A stretch of DNA of 64,000 nucleotides from Myrica gale (GCA_963930655.1 OZ005601.1:14123501-14187500), one strand, 5' to 3'. Shown: positions 11,752 to 24,700, counted from the stretch's first letter. Numbers and translations: made by a program. The notes: generated by a model not told the origin, from the sequence alone.

Positions 11752-12290
11752 CGTCAAATTTGTCATTCTGAGCAACGACCATTGGTGAACCCTCCAGCTG
11801 CACCAACAAACAACCATCAGAACAAAAAGGGCCTACCGGATTCAACCCAAAAGCACTCACAAATTTTCTTTTATTTTTTAGCAGATGACATAAAAGGCGC
11901 ACGCAGACCTTGCAGGACAAGAGCCTAATGCAACATCCATCGGGTTGCTCTTCGACTCTGACGAGCAAAACAGGGCAAACCTCAAATGCAAAGAATTTAA
12001 TTCTATAAACATGACACCTAAACGTGTCACCTTCTCAATCCGCTCTGCATCCAACACCGAGTACTGACTGGCCGACAAACCCATATACTCCACTGAAACA
12101 ACAAAAATAAAATGCAAAAATCAAAATTCCAAGAAAACGTCCGTCATTTGATTCTGCTCTCAGAACAGACATCAATAATGTGAACATTACTCAGAGGCCG
12201 TTGGAGTTGTTGAACCGAAAGGGACTCCCTACGCCGAGCAACGAAGCGGGCTTTGTGCGTCGAATTAGCTGAGATGCGAAGCGAGGTTCT
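11752..12290 (-). pseudogene. Captured fragment of a DUF1997-family gene
   Basis: Three exon-like blocks lie on the minus strand. About 12290-12190 reads KARFVARRRESLSVQQLQRPLS. 12092-11909, after TTGTTGTTTCAG, reads EYMGLSASQYSVLDAERIEK and then, after a frameshift from lost bases near 12030, DTFRCHVYRIKFFAFEVCPV and LLVRVEEQPDGCCIRLLSCK. 11797-11752, after GGTGCAG and before GTAAGTG, reads LEGSPMVVAQNDKFD. The series matches the DUF1997 family (plastid-targeted proteins of unknown function in plants and cyanobacteria), as I recall it. The frameshift and missing 3' exons make it non-functional. Its place between CACTA ends shows capture; it lies upstream of, and in the same direction as, the DUF2045 fragment. 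Confidence 0.7.
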
Positions 12291-12310
12291 CAGCGATTCT
12301 TAGGACTCTG

Positions 12311-12477
12311 TTTGCGTAACAAAATTTTAACCACCTAAAATTTATCATCATTACAAAACACTCACTCTTCAATTTTTCATCAATTTTCATACATTTTTTC
12401 ACTCTCTCTCTTCACTTTTTCATCAACTCCAATACCTAAAATTTTAACAACCCTGAAATTTTACTTCTCAAACACAG
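12311..12477. repeat. Possible MITE inside the CACTA element
   Basis: ACTCTGTTTGCGTAAC near 12313 and TTCTCAAACACAGT near 12462 form imperfect inverted ends of a 165-base AT-rich element resembling the Tourist-like MITE at 37547. A clean target duplication was not found (TTA on the left, TAA on the right), so the call is tentative. Confidence 0.35.
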
Positions 12478-13313
12478 TATAAGTACTTTATTTATCATAT
12501 ACATTATATGTCATAATTAACATAAGTACTTTATATGTATGTACTTATATACTAAATGACTAAATCATAACCTCTAAGACCATTATTAAGTTATGTGCAT
12601 TAATTGCATAAACTAATCTCACAATATTTTTTTTGTTTGAAATTAAATAATATGTCCTAATTAAATATTATTATATTAATAATTATTCAAAATATATATG
12701 CTCATTATAAGTATGATAATAGATGTTTACTAAATTATTTAGATTTAGTCACTAAATATGTAATGACCATAACAACCATGGACTATAATTTAAAGTATAT
12801 CATATAACAACTTCAATTTTCATAACACTCCCTTCAATTTCATATTTTATTAAGTGGGTCCTTTAAAATAATGTTTCAAACACATGACAAAATAAAATTA
12901 CATATTAAAAGGAATATAATAATATAACTTATAATTAATAAATAATTTTTTTGCACTTATACTAACGTTGTTATAGATAAACCTTTAGCAGCGTTTTAAA
13001 AAAAATGCTGATAACAGTGTAAGCCGTTGCTGCTAGAAATTAGACCTTTAGTGGTGGTCACAGTGATCGCCGCTCTAGCTTAATCCTGTAGCAACGCTTT
13101 TTTTTAAAACGTTGTTATAGGTAAAACTTTTAGCGGCGTTTTTGTAAAAATCGCTGCTAAAGTGGGTCTATAGAGGCGGTAACTAACCGCCGCTACAAAA
13201 ACAGCTGCAAAATGGGGTCTATCGACCGCCGCTAAAAAGTCCACCACTATAGGTAAAACTTTTAGTGGCGTATTTTGCGATCACCGCTAAAGACCTATTT
13301 TTTTGTAGTGATG

Positions 13314-14898
13314 TCAAGGTAGCAATTAAATATTAAAAACTACAATACTTTATTAAAATAAAATTCACTTCAACTACTTTGCATTATAAAGAACTTTAGA
13401 AAGAAGAGAAGAGAAAAGTCAGACGATGAGATGGTTTCAAGAAAACAAAGAAAAATAACTTATCCAAAAAAAACGAAAACAAAGAAAGTTTCTATAAAAG
13501 ACAAACATAGTTACATAGCGGCCCTCAAGGTCTTCCCTCTTATTATCCTTTTCTTTTAATATTAGTTGTGGTAATCATTTGAGTTTTTTTTAATCTCTAA
13601 TTGTAGTTGATCTTTGTAGGCTATTGTTTATATTTTACATATATTCCACTATATATACACTATGTTTACACATGTGTCAGCTTATTTTAATGATATCCCT
13701 TATTAAATTATAAATTTATTTTTTGTCTTATTAGATGCAAAATTACTAATTAAACTTTTGTATTCAAGTTTAATCAATAAATTATTTTCTATAAATAAAA
13801 TTGATAAACCAGACATAGTTTTTAGTAAACAATTTTTTATAATCTTTAATTTTGAAAAACTTCTGCAATGCAACTATAACATATCAAGTAGTATTCTATA
13901 TGCAATAAAACAATTGGAAAAACAATCTAGTTTTTTATTAGATTAAATATTTCAATTAGAGTATGAATATTTATTTTTGTTACTTCTTTAAAACTTCTAA
14001 TTCCAAAAATAAATCCAAACTATCAATATCATAATGCATGTAATGATGCTTAAGAAAAATTTCAATATCTAGACTTTTTTTATTAGTACAATTATCAAAA
14101 GATCTTAATCTTTCCAAACCAAACAACAAATCTAATATGTCATCCTACTTGAGTTAATTAGCAATAAATAGATTGTGGTACTAGGTTTTAGGAGAAGAAT
14201 TTGTGGAGAGTGGTGCTATTATTTAGGAAAAGAGATTTTAAAAGCTAATAGTGTTAATTAGATGGTTATTATTGCAAGTGCTAATTTCTAGATGCGTTTT
14301 TTAATATCAATTTTGTAAACTAATTTTTAAGATGTTCTTATTTCATAGGCCTTTTAATTTAAGTTATATTATCAAAGTTTTGGGCTTTTTTTTTACTTTA
14401 ATTTTATGAAACTGCATTCTATTTTAAGCTAAAATCGCGCTCTTACTGACTCATACTGAGGGTATTCACTCGCTGTTACGAAATTTGTAATTGTAAGGCC
14501 ACATTTTCACTTTTCAGTTTATAAATTGTTGAACTACTGGAATGTCATTGTGGATGGACAAGGTAATAATGTTACCCGACATACTCTAGTAGAAGATTAT
14601 TTGCGTTATTGGTAATAATTTTTTATAAGATTTAAAAAATGTCTGGATTTTCGTCCCCTCTAAATAATCGAATTGACGACATGACTGACAAGTATCCATA
14701 TAAGGTCATGTAGTATGCCATGTGTCTTAAATAAAAATAATAAATCATAAATTAACTACAAAAAATCATAAATTAAATACAAAATATTAAACAAAGATAT
14801 TATTATTTTTAATTTTTTTAAGACATCAAATATTAACTCTCGGCTTGTCATGTCATCAATTCTGTTAGAAATTAGAAATCTAGACAGAAAGAAGAGAG
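13314..14898. other. AT-rich spacer between two transposons
   Basis: About 1.6 kb of AT-rich sequence with no open frame that resembles a protein (the 62-codon frame at 13758 is low complexity) and no repeat structure that I could define. Confidence 0.5.
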
Positions 14899-14907
14899 TA
14901 ATTTTTA

Positions 14908-15193
14908 GGCTTAATTGCATCTAAGGCCTCTGAGGTATACAAAGGTTGCAAATAAGCACTTTTAACAATTAGGTCCCTAAGGTCGAGTTCTAATAAAAAA
15001 TAAGCTCCTTCATCCATTTGTCGTCAAACTCGTTAACGGCCGTTGCTGACATAGCCTTAAAATCCACATCATAACAAATTAGAAAGCGTCACCTGTCCAC
15101 TTAAAATTGACTTGCCACGACTGCAACACGTGTCTGTCAGCTCAACTTATTTTGCAAACAAAAAACCATTTTATTGAAGACAGTGTCGTTTCT
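14908..15193 (+). repeat. Left terminal inverted repeat of the MULE
   Basis: Starts GGCTTAATTGCA and pairs with 29960-30245 in reverse orientation. Similarity is imperfect (several short indels), so the insertion is not recent. The inner edge grades into the triplicated leader repeat. Confidence 0.8.
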
Positions 15194-16061
15194 GAGGTAA
15201 TGTAAGATTTCTTTGCTTCTGTTTGACAATCTCCTTCCTTCTTCGAAGAACACTTAGACAATTTCACGATCTCTTTGCAAATTCTAAGGAAATTTTCCAA
15301 ACCCTAGAGACTTCTATTCGACGAAGATGATCTGATTCTCCCACCAGTTTTAACAGAGGAGGACGTGCTCGAAATGTGAATCTATTATTGGCTGATCTTT
15401 GCTTCTAGAAACTTTTGAGATTTTGGCAATGAGGAAGACACATCGAGGGAGAGACTGACTACTGTGGCAATGAGGATCCAAACGAGGTAATGTAAGATTT
15501 CTTTGCTTCTGTTTGACGATCTTCTTCCTTCGTCGAAGAACACTTAGACAATTTCACGATCTCTTTGCAACTTCTAAGGAAATTTTCCAAACCCTAGAGA
15601 CTTCTATTCGACGAAGACGATCTGATTCTCCCACCAGTTTTAATAGAGGAGGACGTGCTCGAATGTGAATCTATTATTGGCTGATCTTTGCTTCTAGAAA
15701 CTTTTGAGATTTTGGCAATGAGGAAGACACATCGAGGGAGAGACTGACTACTGTGGCAATGAGGATCCAAACGAGGTAATGTAAGATTTCTTTGCTTCTG
15801 TTTGACGATCTCCTTCCTTCGTCGAAGAACACTTAGACAATTTCACGATCTCTTTGCAACTTCTAAGGAAATTTTCCAAACCCTAGAGACTTCTATTCGA
15901 CGAAGACGATCTGATTCTCCCACCAGTTTTAATAGAGGAGGACGTGCTCGAATGTGAATCTATTATTGGCTAATCTTTGCTTCTAGAAACTTTTGAGATT
16001 TTGGCAATGAGGAAGACACATCAAGGGAGAGACTGACTACTGTGGCAATGAGGATCCAAAC
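15194..16061 (+). repeat. Three tandem copies of a 289-290 bp unit
   Basis: Units begin GAGGTAATGTAAGATTTC at 15194, 15484 and 15773 and end near AATGAGGATCCAAAC. They differ at only a handful of positions (for example the unit-1 form AATTTCACGATCTCTTTGCAAATT against CAACTT in units 2 and 3, and one extra A in unit 1), so the triplication is recent compared with the decay of the transposase. The block occupies the leader/promoter position directly upstream of the transposase reading frame at 16065. Confidence 0.9.
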
Positions 16062-16064
16062 TAC

Positions 16065-18560
16065 TTGTCTGCGATTGTGATTAATAATTTTACGAGGAAA
16101 TATTTGGGTTACTTGAATGTATCAAAGCTTGCATGGAAGTTCTATAACGAAGGTGCTGGTAACTTCTCACACATTGAGACAGATGAAGATTGTCGGAATT
16201 TGATAGAGAGGGTCAAGAAAGATAACGTTAAGGAGCTGCAGATATACATAGAGCACTCTATAGATGATCCGGTATTTGAACCTGAGGAGATTAATGATGA
16301 TGTTGGGACCAAGGGAGTTCGAGACAGAGCTCCTCATGATGATGGAGACGCTGAGTCAAATTTCATTGGGGGAGTTGAGGACGTTGGAGGGGCTACTGAT
16401 CATGGTGTAGGGGGAGAGAATGTGTACATTGGTGGAGAAGAAGAGGAAGATGCTAGGGAGGATGAGCAAGAGCCTCTCATCTTCAGTGAGTTTGAGGATA
16501 GTGAACTAGAGGGGCCCGAGTTATATAACAACATCAAGAACCAAGAAGAAGCTGCAAAGGAGAGGGAAAATGGCATGTCTTAGTTTGGCTCGATTGTCTC
16601 AACGTGTAGGCAGATGGAGGAAAATAGAACTTCGGGGGGTGAGGCTAGCGAGGATCTTCCCAGCATGGATGAGAGAGAAGAGGAGGGTGTGAATAATAAT
16701 TGGAGGGATAGACGCCGGGAATTTCATGATTAAGATCTAGATGCCGGGAAGAGGCTGAGGCTAGTGAAGGGAATGAAATTCAGAGATCTGAAGCTATTCA
16801 GGAGGGCGTTGTCAACCTTTAGCATTCAGAATGAGTTTGCACACACCTTCATTAAGAATGACGTGAAGATGGTTACTGCGAAGTGTTCAAACAAGCAATG
16901 TAGTAGGAGAATACACGTGTCAAAGGAGAATAAAAGAGATGGCTTTGAGATTAAACCATTCACAACCGATCACCACTGTGGCACACATTACACTAACAAG
17001 AATGTACCTACCAAGTTGATAAGGAGGTAGTACTTGGAAAAAATCAGAAATACTCTAAACTTAACAATCACAACTTTAATTGAAGAGGTGAGACGAAATT
17101 GGATGGTGGACATCTCAAAGCATAAAGCTTACTGTGCACTCAAGTTCGCATTGGAAATTGTGAATGGGAAGCATGCTGAGCAATATAAGTACTGTAGAGA
17201 TTATGCGGCTACCATCACGAAATGGAATCCTGGTAGTTGTGTCAAGATTCACAGGGACCCCTAATATTAGTTGACACTTGCCACTTAAAGGGACCGTTTG
17301 GGGGTCAGATATTCTGTGAAGTAGCTAAAGATGGAAACGAAGATATGTATCCACTCGCTTATGCTATTTTTTAGAATGAGTGCAGAGTGTCATGGACTTG
17401 GTTCTTTTATAACTTTTGTTAGATGATGTTGGTATTCACAATTTTAGACGATGGAGTTTTATTTCTGACCGTCATAAGGTACAATAATGTCTTTATTTGA
17501 TAAAGTTTGCACATGTCATTAAGCAATTTTAAATGATGTAGTTACTTACATGATTATCAGTATTTGCAGGGTTTACTTGACGCATTTGATATTATAATGC
17601 CAGATACGGAGCACAGATATTGCCTCAAGCATCTCCACACAAATGTAAATTCAAAGGGATGGAAAGGGCAAATGATCGAGGATACATTGTGGTGATGTGC
17701 AAAGGATGCAACTCTTACTATCTTCAATCAGCAAATGGAAAACATGAAGGGTTTTAGTGTTGATGCCCATTCGTACCTCTCAGAGCTCAATCTTGTGCAT
17801 TGGTCTAGACATGCATTCAGCACGCACACCAAAAGGGATGTTCTCTTAAACAACATCGCAAAGACATTTAATTCTTGGGTGCTCGAGGCTAGGGATAAGC
17901 CTTTATTTAGTATGATGGAAGTCATTAGAAGGATGCTTATGAATCGATTCTGCACCAAGAATGAAGGTGTCAAGGAGGCAAAGTTTGATATTTTCCCAAG
18001 GATTCAAGAAAAGATAGAGAAAAATAAAGAAGCTAGCAATCACTTTATTTGTAGATGGGAGAACGATGTAGAAATTGAAATTGACTACCACACGGAAGAA
18101 AGAAGGGTGATTAATATCGCGGGAAGATCTTACTCATGAGGCAGATGACAACTGAACGAAATTTTGTGCCCGCACGCTATAAGCGCAATATACTTTGCGA
18201 GGGTTGAGCCAAAGGAGTTTGTTAATCCTTATTACCGAATTAAGGCATATCGCAGATCTTATTTGCCAACCATAGAATCAATGTCGGGTCCAGAGGACTG
18301 GCCACACATTAATCAACCCTTCCTCCCAAGCTTAGGGTGAGGCTGAAGAGGCTAAGAAAGTCTCGCAGAAGGGTCTCAGACGAGCCACCGCCCCCACCAC
18401 CACACCGAGTGTCGAGGCGAGGGTATAAAACGAAGTGTGGATGGTGTGGAGCACTTGATGTAATCGGTGACGATGCAAGCACCCACCTAAACTTAGGGAG
18501 AGAAAATTTCCCCTAAACCTTATGTCAAGAAGGGCGAGTTAAAATCCATTGGAGTTTTGA
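16065..18560 (+). pseudogene. MURA-like transposase, degenerate
   Basis: Coding blocks in order. 16065-16583: N-terminal part with an acidic tail. 16764-17030: plant MuDR DNA-binding domain with the Cys/His zinc pattern (CSNKQC ... HHCG). 17034-17264 onward: MULE transposase domain with VDTCHLKGPFGG for the first DDE block. Then ISDRHK joined across a probable intron (about 17480-17569, ending TATTTGCAG) to GLLDAFDIIMPDTEHRYCLK. 17735-18139: the C-terminal helical part. After a frame change, CPHAISAIYFARVEPKEFV is the SWIM-type zinc finger, and near 18430 KTKCGWCGA starts a zinc-knuckle-like end. In-frame stops (for example after LAYAIF near 17372 and at 18139) and at least two frame changes destroy the gene. 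The domain order is that of autonomous MuDR-type elements. Confidence 0.8.
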
Positions 18561-18599
18561 TATGTGTTTTTTATGTTCATTACTAATCTATTTTGAATA

Positions 18600-19320
18600 T
18601 ATTGTTTTTTAACAAGATGGAGAGGGTACATCTAGTGCAGCCAAGATACCAAGATAAATAAGAAGACAGTAGACAGATACCAATTAATTGACAAATGTTG
18701 TTTTACTTTATCCATTGCAGCATACTGACGGGGAGGGAACTAGTGCTGCAACGAGGACAAAGTCTAGAGCACTGCATCTCAACCGACTAGAAAGGGTAAT
18801 GATGCCACTAAAACTCAGCATATTGAGGTAACATTTAATGTTGTTATTTTGGCTTAAGTGGTAATTAGGTAATACACCAGCATTAATGTCACTGTAATTC
18901 TTTGGAAACAGCAAAGTGAAGGAGCTGTTACAGGGTCAGAACTAACAAACTGTTTTGCGGGCAGACGTGCACATGGAGTTGAGAGAACAAGAGCAACACA
19001 ATGATGTTCATTTGTGAAGTTTCCATTTTTTTTTTGAAATTGTGAAATTGTGAAGAGATTTCATTTTTTTAGGAGCTTGTGAAGCAGCTGTTTTTTTGCT
19101 CATGTAAGGAACAATAAGAAAAATTGTATATGAAATGTTGTCTATGTTGGTTATTGAGGTATATGAAGTTTGTAAAGCTATCATTTTATGGTTATTGAGC
19201 ATTTTGTTACCACAGATTTCATAGGAACGTAACGAACGTTGTCACTTTTGTAACAAGTGTAATGGAACTTTAATGGGTTCTTTTGACAAATTTATGACTT
19301 CTGTTGGATCATAAATTACA
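18600..19320 (+). other. 3' part of the transposase gene and its trailer
   Basis: Short Lys/Arg/Thr-rich pieces (for example EGTSAATRTKSRALHLNRL near 18735-18795) separated by intron-like AT-rich spacers probably form the last exons of the transposase gene; no firm boundaries. AT-rich trailer after about 19015. Confidence 0.35.
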
Positions 19321-19529
19321 ATGAGAAATACAAAGTGACAACACTACCCTACTAACATCCAACATTTGGAAAACCAAATACAAAGTGCAAAATAACCAAA
19401 GTTTGAGTAAACCAAAACTAAAGTCCTTGAACTAAATACGCCAAATACAAATTATCTTTACAACAAAAACCACATTTAACATCACAGATCCAATCAAGAA
19501 CATAATCAACCTATGTTGTTTTGACTCCT

Positions 19530-19660
19530 GCTTCTAGGCTTCCTCCTCCCCTTCATTTTCTTGATCATCAAAGGTAGGAACTCTTCGCTGCGCTGACATC
19601 TACGGGGGTCAACCCACTGGAAAAAATTACAGCGGGGCTGCTTCTGTCGAAATACAGATT
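19530..19660 (-). pseudogene. GRF-type zinc-finger fragment carried by the MULE
   Basis: Read on the minus strand, 19660->19530 gives QPRCNFFQWVDPRRCQRSEE followed by FLPLMIKKMKGRRKPRSRS. The C-N-F-F-Q-W-V-D block is the C-terminal half of the zf-GRF motif seen in plant transposon-borne ORFs and some DNA-repair proteins. The N-terminal half (CxC...GRRFxxC) was not located upstream; 19660-20640 may hold an intron and a first exon. It lies tail-to-tail with the transposase gene, a second gene on the opposite strand inside the same MULE. Confidence 0.55.
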
Positions 19661-20686
19661 AAAGCATATCCTATTAGTTTAAGCACCAGTGGTATAGTTT
19701 GTAATCTACATGGAGCATCATCCCAAATTTACTTATTAAAGCTACCTCAGTCACCTAGTGAAGGCATAAACTCTAGTCCTTCCTAAATATGGAGCAAAAC
19801 ATTATTTTACATAGGTGCATTGAAAGTTCTATAAACTTACATCCATCTTGAATGAATATCTCTCTTTTCAAAACCTAAAGCTATCAACCATTAGACTACC
19901 ACAAATCAGTTTGCTTCTTACTTTTTCACCCCAAAGACGTAGGATAAAGTTTTTCAAATAGAGTTATGCACAACACAATAGCATACTAATTTCACAAACA
20001 AACACATTGTGGCCTCAATATTGTACCACTACAAAACTAATATCACCTATTACACACTATCACTGTCAAGGCCATGAGTTTAGTTCTTGAAGCCCAGGGG
20101 CATATATCATTTAAGCTAAGGAGTGCACTGTAGAATAAACCTCCAGCCCTTAGCCCTGAAGTCCGCCAGATTGAAGAAAATACAGCAAAATATGTTGAGG
20201 CACTTTTGATACAACATGATGGCCACCAAGTCATACTCCAGGCAAGAATTAAAGTAATATAATGTTCCATAAAGGTTGGGGATAGTATTAATATTTTTAC
20301 CAAGTAAAATCGTCATTTTTAAGCGTTGAGATACAACTACACATATCGAGCTTCTACTGTACATGGGATATCCGTAGAATCTTTGTCTTGGATTTCCATC
20401 TGTCAGTGAAGTCCTCAAGCATGCCTAACGCACAATGGAGGCTCGAGTAAGAGACCACGCCATTTTGAGGAAATCAGTCTATGTCACAAACCAGAATGGC
20501 AGCAAGATGAGTTGAAAATGGAATCCATTTACCTTCACGTGTCGAGAAGGAATGGGCGAGCAGAAGGCAAAATGGTGAAGATTTGGTTCTCTGTACGATT
20601 GGGTAGGACAAGAAAATTTGAAAATTTTACTAGGGTTATTTGCAATCAGAGAAAATGAAGCAACAATGTCGTGTACGATTTGTAGA
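19661..20686. other. MULE interior without clear coding
   Basis: Minus-strand open frames (20043-20418) have no recognisable domain. The region may hold an intron and leader of the GRF fragment gene. Confidence 0.35.
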
Positions 20687-20691
20687 CACTA

Positions 20692-21470
20692 ACTACAACA
20701 AAAAGAGCCTATAGTGACCAAAATATTTTTTTACCATATTGCGTTGGTCACCATTAATCAAGTTGTAGTGACCAAAAAATATTTATTGTCATCATGTTGT
20801 TTGTGGTCACAAAAATTTTTTCTTGTCAAGGAGAATGGTCATAAAAAGTCATGATTTCAACCATTTTACTCTATTCTATTGTCCAATTTTGTAGTCTCAA
20901 ATACTCTGACTACTATGTGACGACATTTAGCTAATTATCCACCAAAAAATTGGTCAAAACTTGAATTTTATATTTTAACCAAAATTCTTGTTAAACACTT
21001 CATAACTTGATTACATTCAACGACGACCGATTCTCCATTGTACAAGTGACTAAAAGTCCACATTCAATGGATTATTTTTTTTGGGTCGGCCAAATTAAAG
21101 AGTATATACTGACTAAAATCTTTTTTAACTAAATTGCTTTTGTCACCATAAATCGGGGTGCAATAACCAAAAAATATTTCTCGTCATCATGTTGTTTGTG
21201 GTTACGAAATTTTTTATGGTCAATGAGAATGGTCATAAAAACTCGTAATTTTCACCACTTTATTCTATTGTCCAATTTGTAGTTTCAAATAATCTTACTA
21301 TTTTGTGACGAAATTTAGCTAATTATCCACACAAAAAATTGGTCAAAACTTGAATTTTATATTTCAACCAAAATTATTGTCAAACACTTCGTAGCTTGAT
21401 TACATTCAATGAAGACCGTTTCTCCATTGTCACAAGTGACTAAAAGTAGACATTCAATGGGAAATCAAAG
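20692..21470. repeat. Left subterminal repeats of the nested CACTA
   Basis: A block of about 385 bases (GTGACCA...; TCATCATGTTGTTTGTGGT; TTAGCTAATTATCCAC; CTCCATTGT) is present twice in tandem, about 20705-21075 and 21090-21460, with about 10% differences by eye. Short GTGACCA/TGGTCAC motifs recur and reappear in the right subterminal zone (28860-29950). Confidence 0.7.
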
Positions 21471-21714
21471 ATTAGAGCTCCTGTACAAGCAACGGGTTCG
21501 GTAGAAAAAAGGTATATGGGCTTTAAGGGATGAAGTGAAATCATACGATGACAACTTCGGTGTCATTGAAACTGCGCAAGAGGAAGAAACAAACGATACT
21601 GGAGGTAAAATATGAAGCCTCTCATGGTTTCAATTATTCTTTGTTAAAAATAATATGTAAACATGACAATTCCTCCAGATCATGATGATACTGAAATAGT
21701 CGAGATGAAGAAGT

Positions 21715-24700
21715 TGTTGGCTTTTGTGCACAATCGAAATTTTGATGATTTCAATAAATGGATCAAGTTTATAAAATGGACATCTTCAAAGACAAAGATG
21801 ACTTGATGTAAGAGCCAAATACTTGAAGAAAGAAGAACAAGAAGATGCAAGAAGCTTAAAGTGAAGATTCAAGACCTTAGGGTATAATCCTTGTAACCCT
21901 TTGTTTCACTTTTGACAAGGATTTAAATCACGCACTTGCATATCTTTCAAAACGTGCATAAACCGTTTTAAGTTTTGTTTGAAATATTAAAATATTTTTA
22001 AAGGTTTCAAAACACCCCAAACAAACTCTCAAACTCTTCATATACTTATGGGAAGTAAGTCTTTAAAATTGGGTGTTTAAAAGTGGTCAAAAACATGGTT
22101 TTAAATGAACCGGTCGATGAAACTTTTGTAGAGGTTGACCACTACATGAAGCGGATGATCTTGTCACCATTCAAATTTATGACCGTTGGGCAACGACTAC
22201 TTGAACCGGTCGACCGGTATAACTATAATATTGTCAAATCGACCCCTAACGACTATAAACAGCTAGTTTTCATATGTGGTCTATAAATACACATTTATTT
22301 CATCTAAACTGAAGAACCAACGACCACATATCATTTGTATAGCTTAAGAAATATTTCAAACCTTCCTATTTCATATTTCTCATATCATTCACACAAATTA
22401 CACTTTCACATCCTTGTCATTGTGTGAATCAAAAGAGATAGAGCTTTGAATATTCTTATCCACTCTTTGAGAGAGTTTATCCTTGTATCTCATTATCCAA
22501 AATAGGTGTTTCCTTTAGTGAGGTTGTTCACTCAAGAAGAAGCTTTGAGAGTGTATATCTCAAGCTTGGTGAGGTTGAAAGTGGTGAGCCAGAAAAAACA
22601 CTTGGGTGGGTTTGAGTGTTGAGCCCGAGAGAAAACACTTGTACGGTTCTCTAGCACCCGGAAGCTAGTGTGTAAAGCTATTGGAGAATAGTGGAAAACC
22701 TCAAGGCTCGGTGAATGAGCTTAAGGGGTGGATGTAGGCGGGTTTATCGTACCACCTAAAAATCGAGTGTTTGCTTCTCTTATCCCTACTCTTTACTTTC
22801 AGCACATACTTACTCATATTGCATATTATACTTGTGCTAAAGTAGTATCTACTAGCAAACACGTCTTTGGGGGTCAATACAGAAAAATTTTAGAAAACTA
22901 ATTCACCCCCCCTCTTGGGTTGCCTTAATCCTATAAACTAGGACTTACAATTGGTATCAGAGCTTGGTGCTTTAAGAATGACAACTTCAAGCTTCAACAA
23001 TCAAGTTGAAGAGCTTTCCACACTAAGACCACCTCTTTTTGATGAAAATGATTATGCATATTGGAAAGCTAGGGTGCAAATTTTTATTCAATCCATTGAT
23101 TATGACTTATGGTTATGCATTTTGAATGGTCCATATATTCATACTAATAAAGTTGGAGAGTTTGAAAACAAAAGTGAATATAGTGACCTAGAGAAAAAGA
23201 AAATTTCTTTGGATGTTAGAGCTATGAATATTTTTTATTGTGCTTTAGATAAATGTAAGTTTAATAGAATATCTTCTTGCACAAATGCTAAGGAGATTTG
23301 ACATGCTCTAGACATTACTCATCAATGGACCAATGTTAAAGATGAAAGCTCTTCCTCCTCCTACGAAGAAAATGGAAAAATCGTCAACATGTGCCTCATG
23401 GCATTTGAGAAAGATGATGAGGATGACAATGAGGTACTTTCTTCCGATGATGAACCACAACCATCATATATTGAGCTTCAAAATGCATTTGATGAACTTT
23501 TATGTCAATTTGAAAAACTTGGTTCAAAATATACATCCTTGAAAGAGAAACTCTTTTTTATTTCAAAAGAAATTGATTTATTGAAAAATGAGTGAAATAC
23601 TCTAAAGCTCGAAAATGATTTACTCCAAGAAAAAGCTTTAGAATTTGAAAAGGAGAAAGTTGTTTTGAACAACAAAATCGTTTCTCAAAGCAAAATCTTT
23701 GAGAAGTTTACTCAAGGAAAGAAATCTTTAGATTTGATTCTTGGTAGTCAAAGATGTGTCTTTGACAAATGTGGCTTAGGCTACAAGCCTTCAATTCACC
23801 AAAAATATTTTAAGAATCATTTTGTGAAGGCTAAGTCTTTTTGTACACCAACTCAAACATGTCATTTTTACAATAAAGATGAGCATCTTATCTTTGATTG
23901 TGCATTAAAGAAACTTGGGAGCAAGACTCTCAAGAAAGCATGGGTTCCAAAACTAATATTGAAGGACCCAAGAAGGCTTGGGTACCAAAAAATGGTTTCT
24001 TGATTCTCTTATAGGATGGAGCAACAAACGGTGCTTGGATGAAACTTGCCTATCAAGAAGGCTTGTGACATTTGAGGACATATGCTAAAAGGGAAAACCT
24101 TTGGTAACATCTAAATCCTTGTTTGAGAATATGTTCTTTATTATTGGCTAATTATATTCTATGATATTTTCTTGGTTGTTAATGTTATAAATGCAAAAAT
24201 ATTTATCTTTGACATATTTTCTTGCATTTATCAAATTGAAACATCAATAGGCTAACATTTTTACAAAATCATGTATTTTGATAAATTTTTGTGAGCTTAA
24301 ACCTTTTTGGTTGAGAATGACCTTCTAAATTGTCATTGTTAGCTAAGAGGTTGGTCCAAACCCACTCGGTGGGCTACTATCGTAATAGCGATGGACTCTT
24401 GAGTCCCCGTTAGACATCCACTATACCATTTCAATGAGATTGTCATTTAAAACTACAAGTTATTCTCTTGGATGATCTCTTTTAACTGATTTTTGAATTG
24501 TATCCATGCATTCTTTTTTTGATTGACAAAGGGGGAGAATTCTTTAATGTCTACATGCTTTTATTCCCTTTGATCATATGATATTTTTTGTTAAAATGCA
24601 TATTTGGGAAAACGGTATCCTTTGTCTTTTTTTATGTGACAAATGGGGAAAATGTGCTAAAAGTTTTGATGACTATATATTCTCCTTTTGAATTGTATTA

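Larger units (their letters stand above)
6874..13310. mobile_element. Pack-CACTA: non-autonomous CACTA element with host gene fragments
   Basis: The element begins CACTACAAAAAAACAAGG at 6874 and ends TTTTTTTGTAGTG at 13310, exact CACTA/TAGTG inverted termini. It is flanked by the 3-bp direct repeat ATG (6871-6873 and 13311-13313), the duplication length typical of CACTA (En/Spm) transposons. Subterminal zones (6885-7060, 7505-7795, 12960-13300) are packed with inverted copies of GACCGCCGCTATAG-like units. No TNP2/Transposase_21 or Transposase_24 coding is seen inside, so the element is non-autonomous, 6437 bases long. The interior holds minus-strand exons of two unrelated host genes and a younger nested retroposon (10711-11597). 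Termini plus duplication make the boundaries well supported. Confidence 0.9.
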
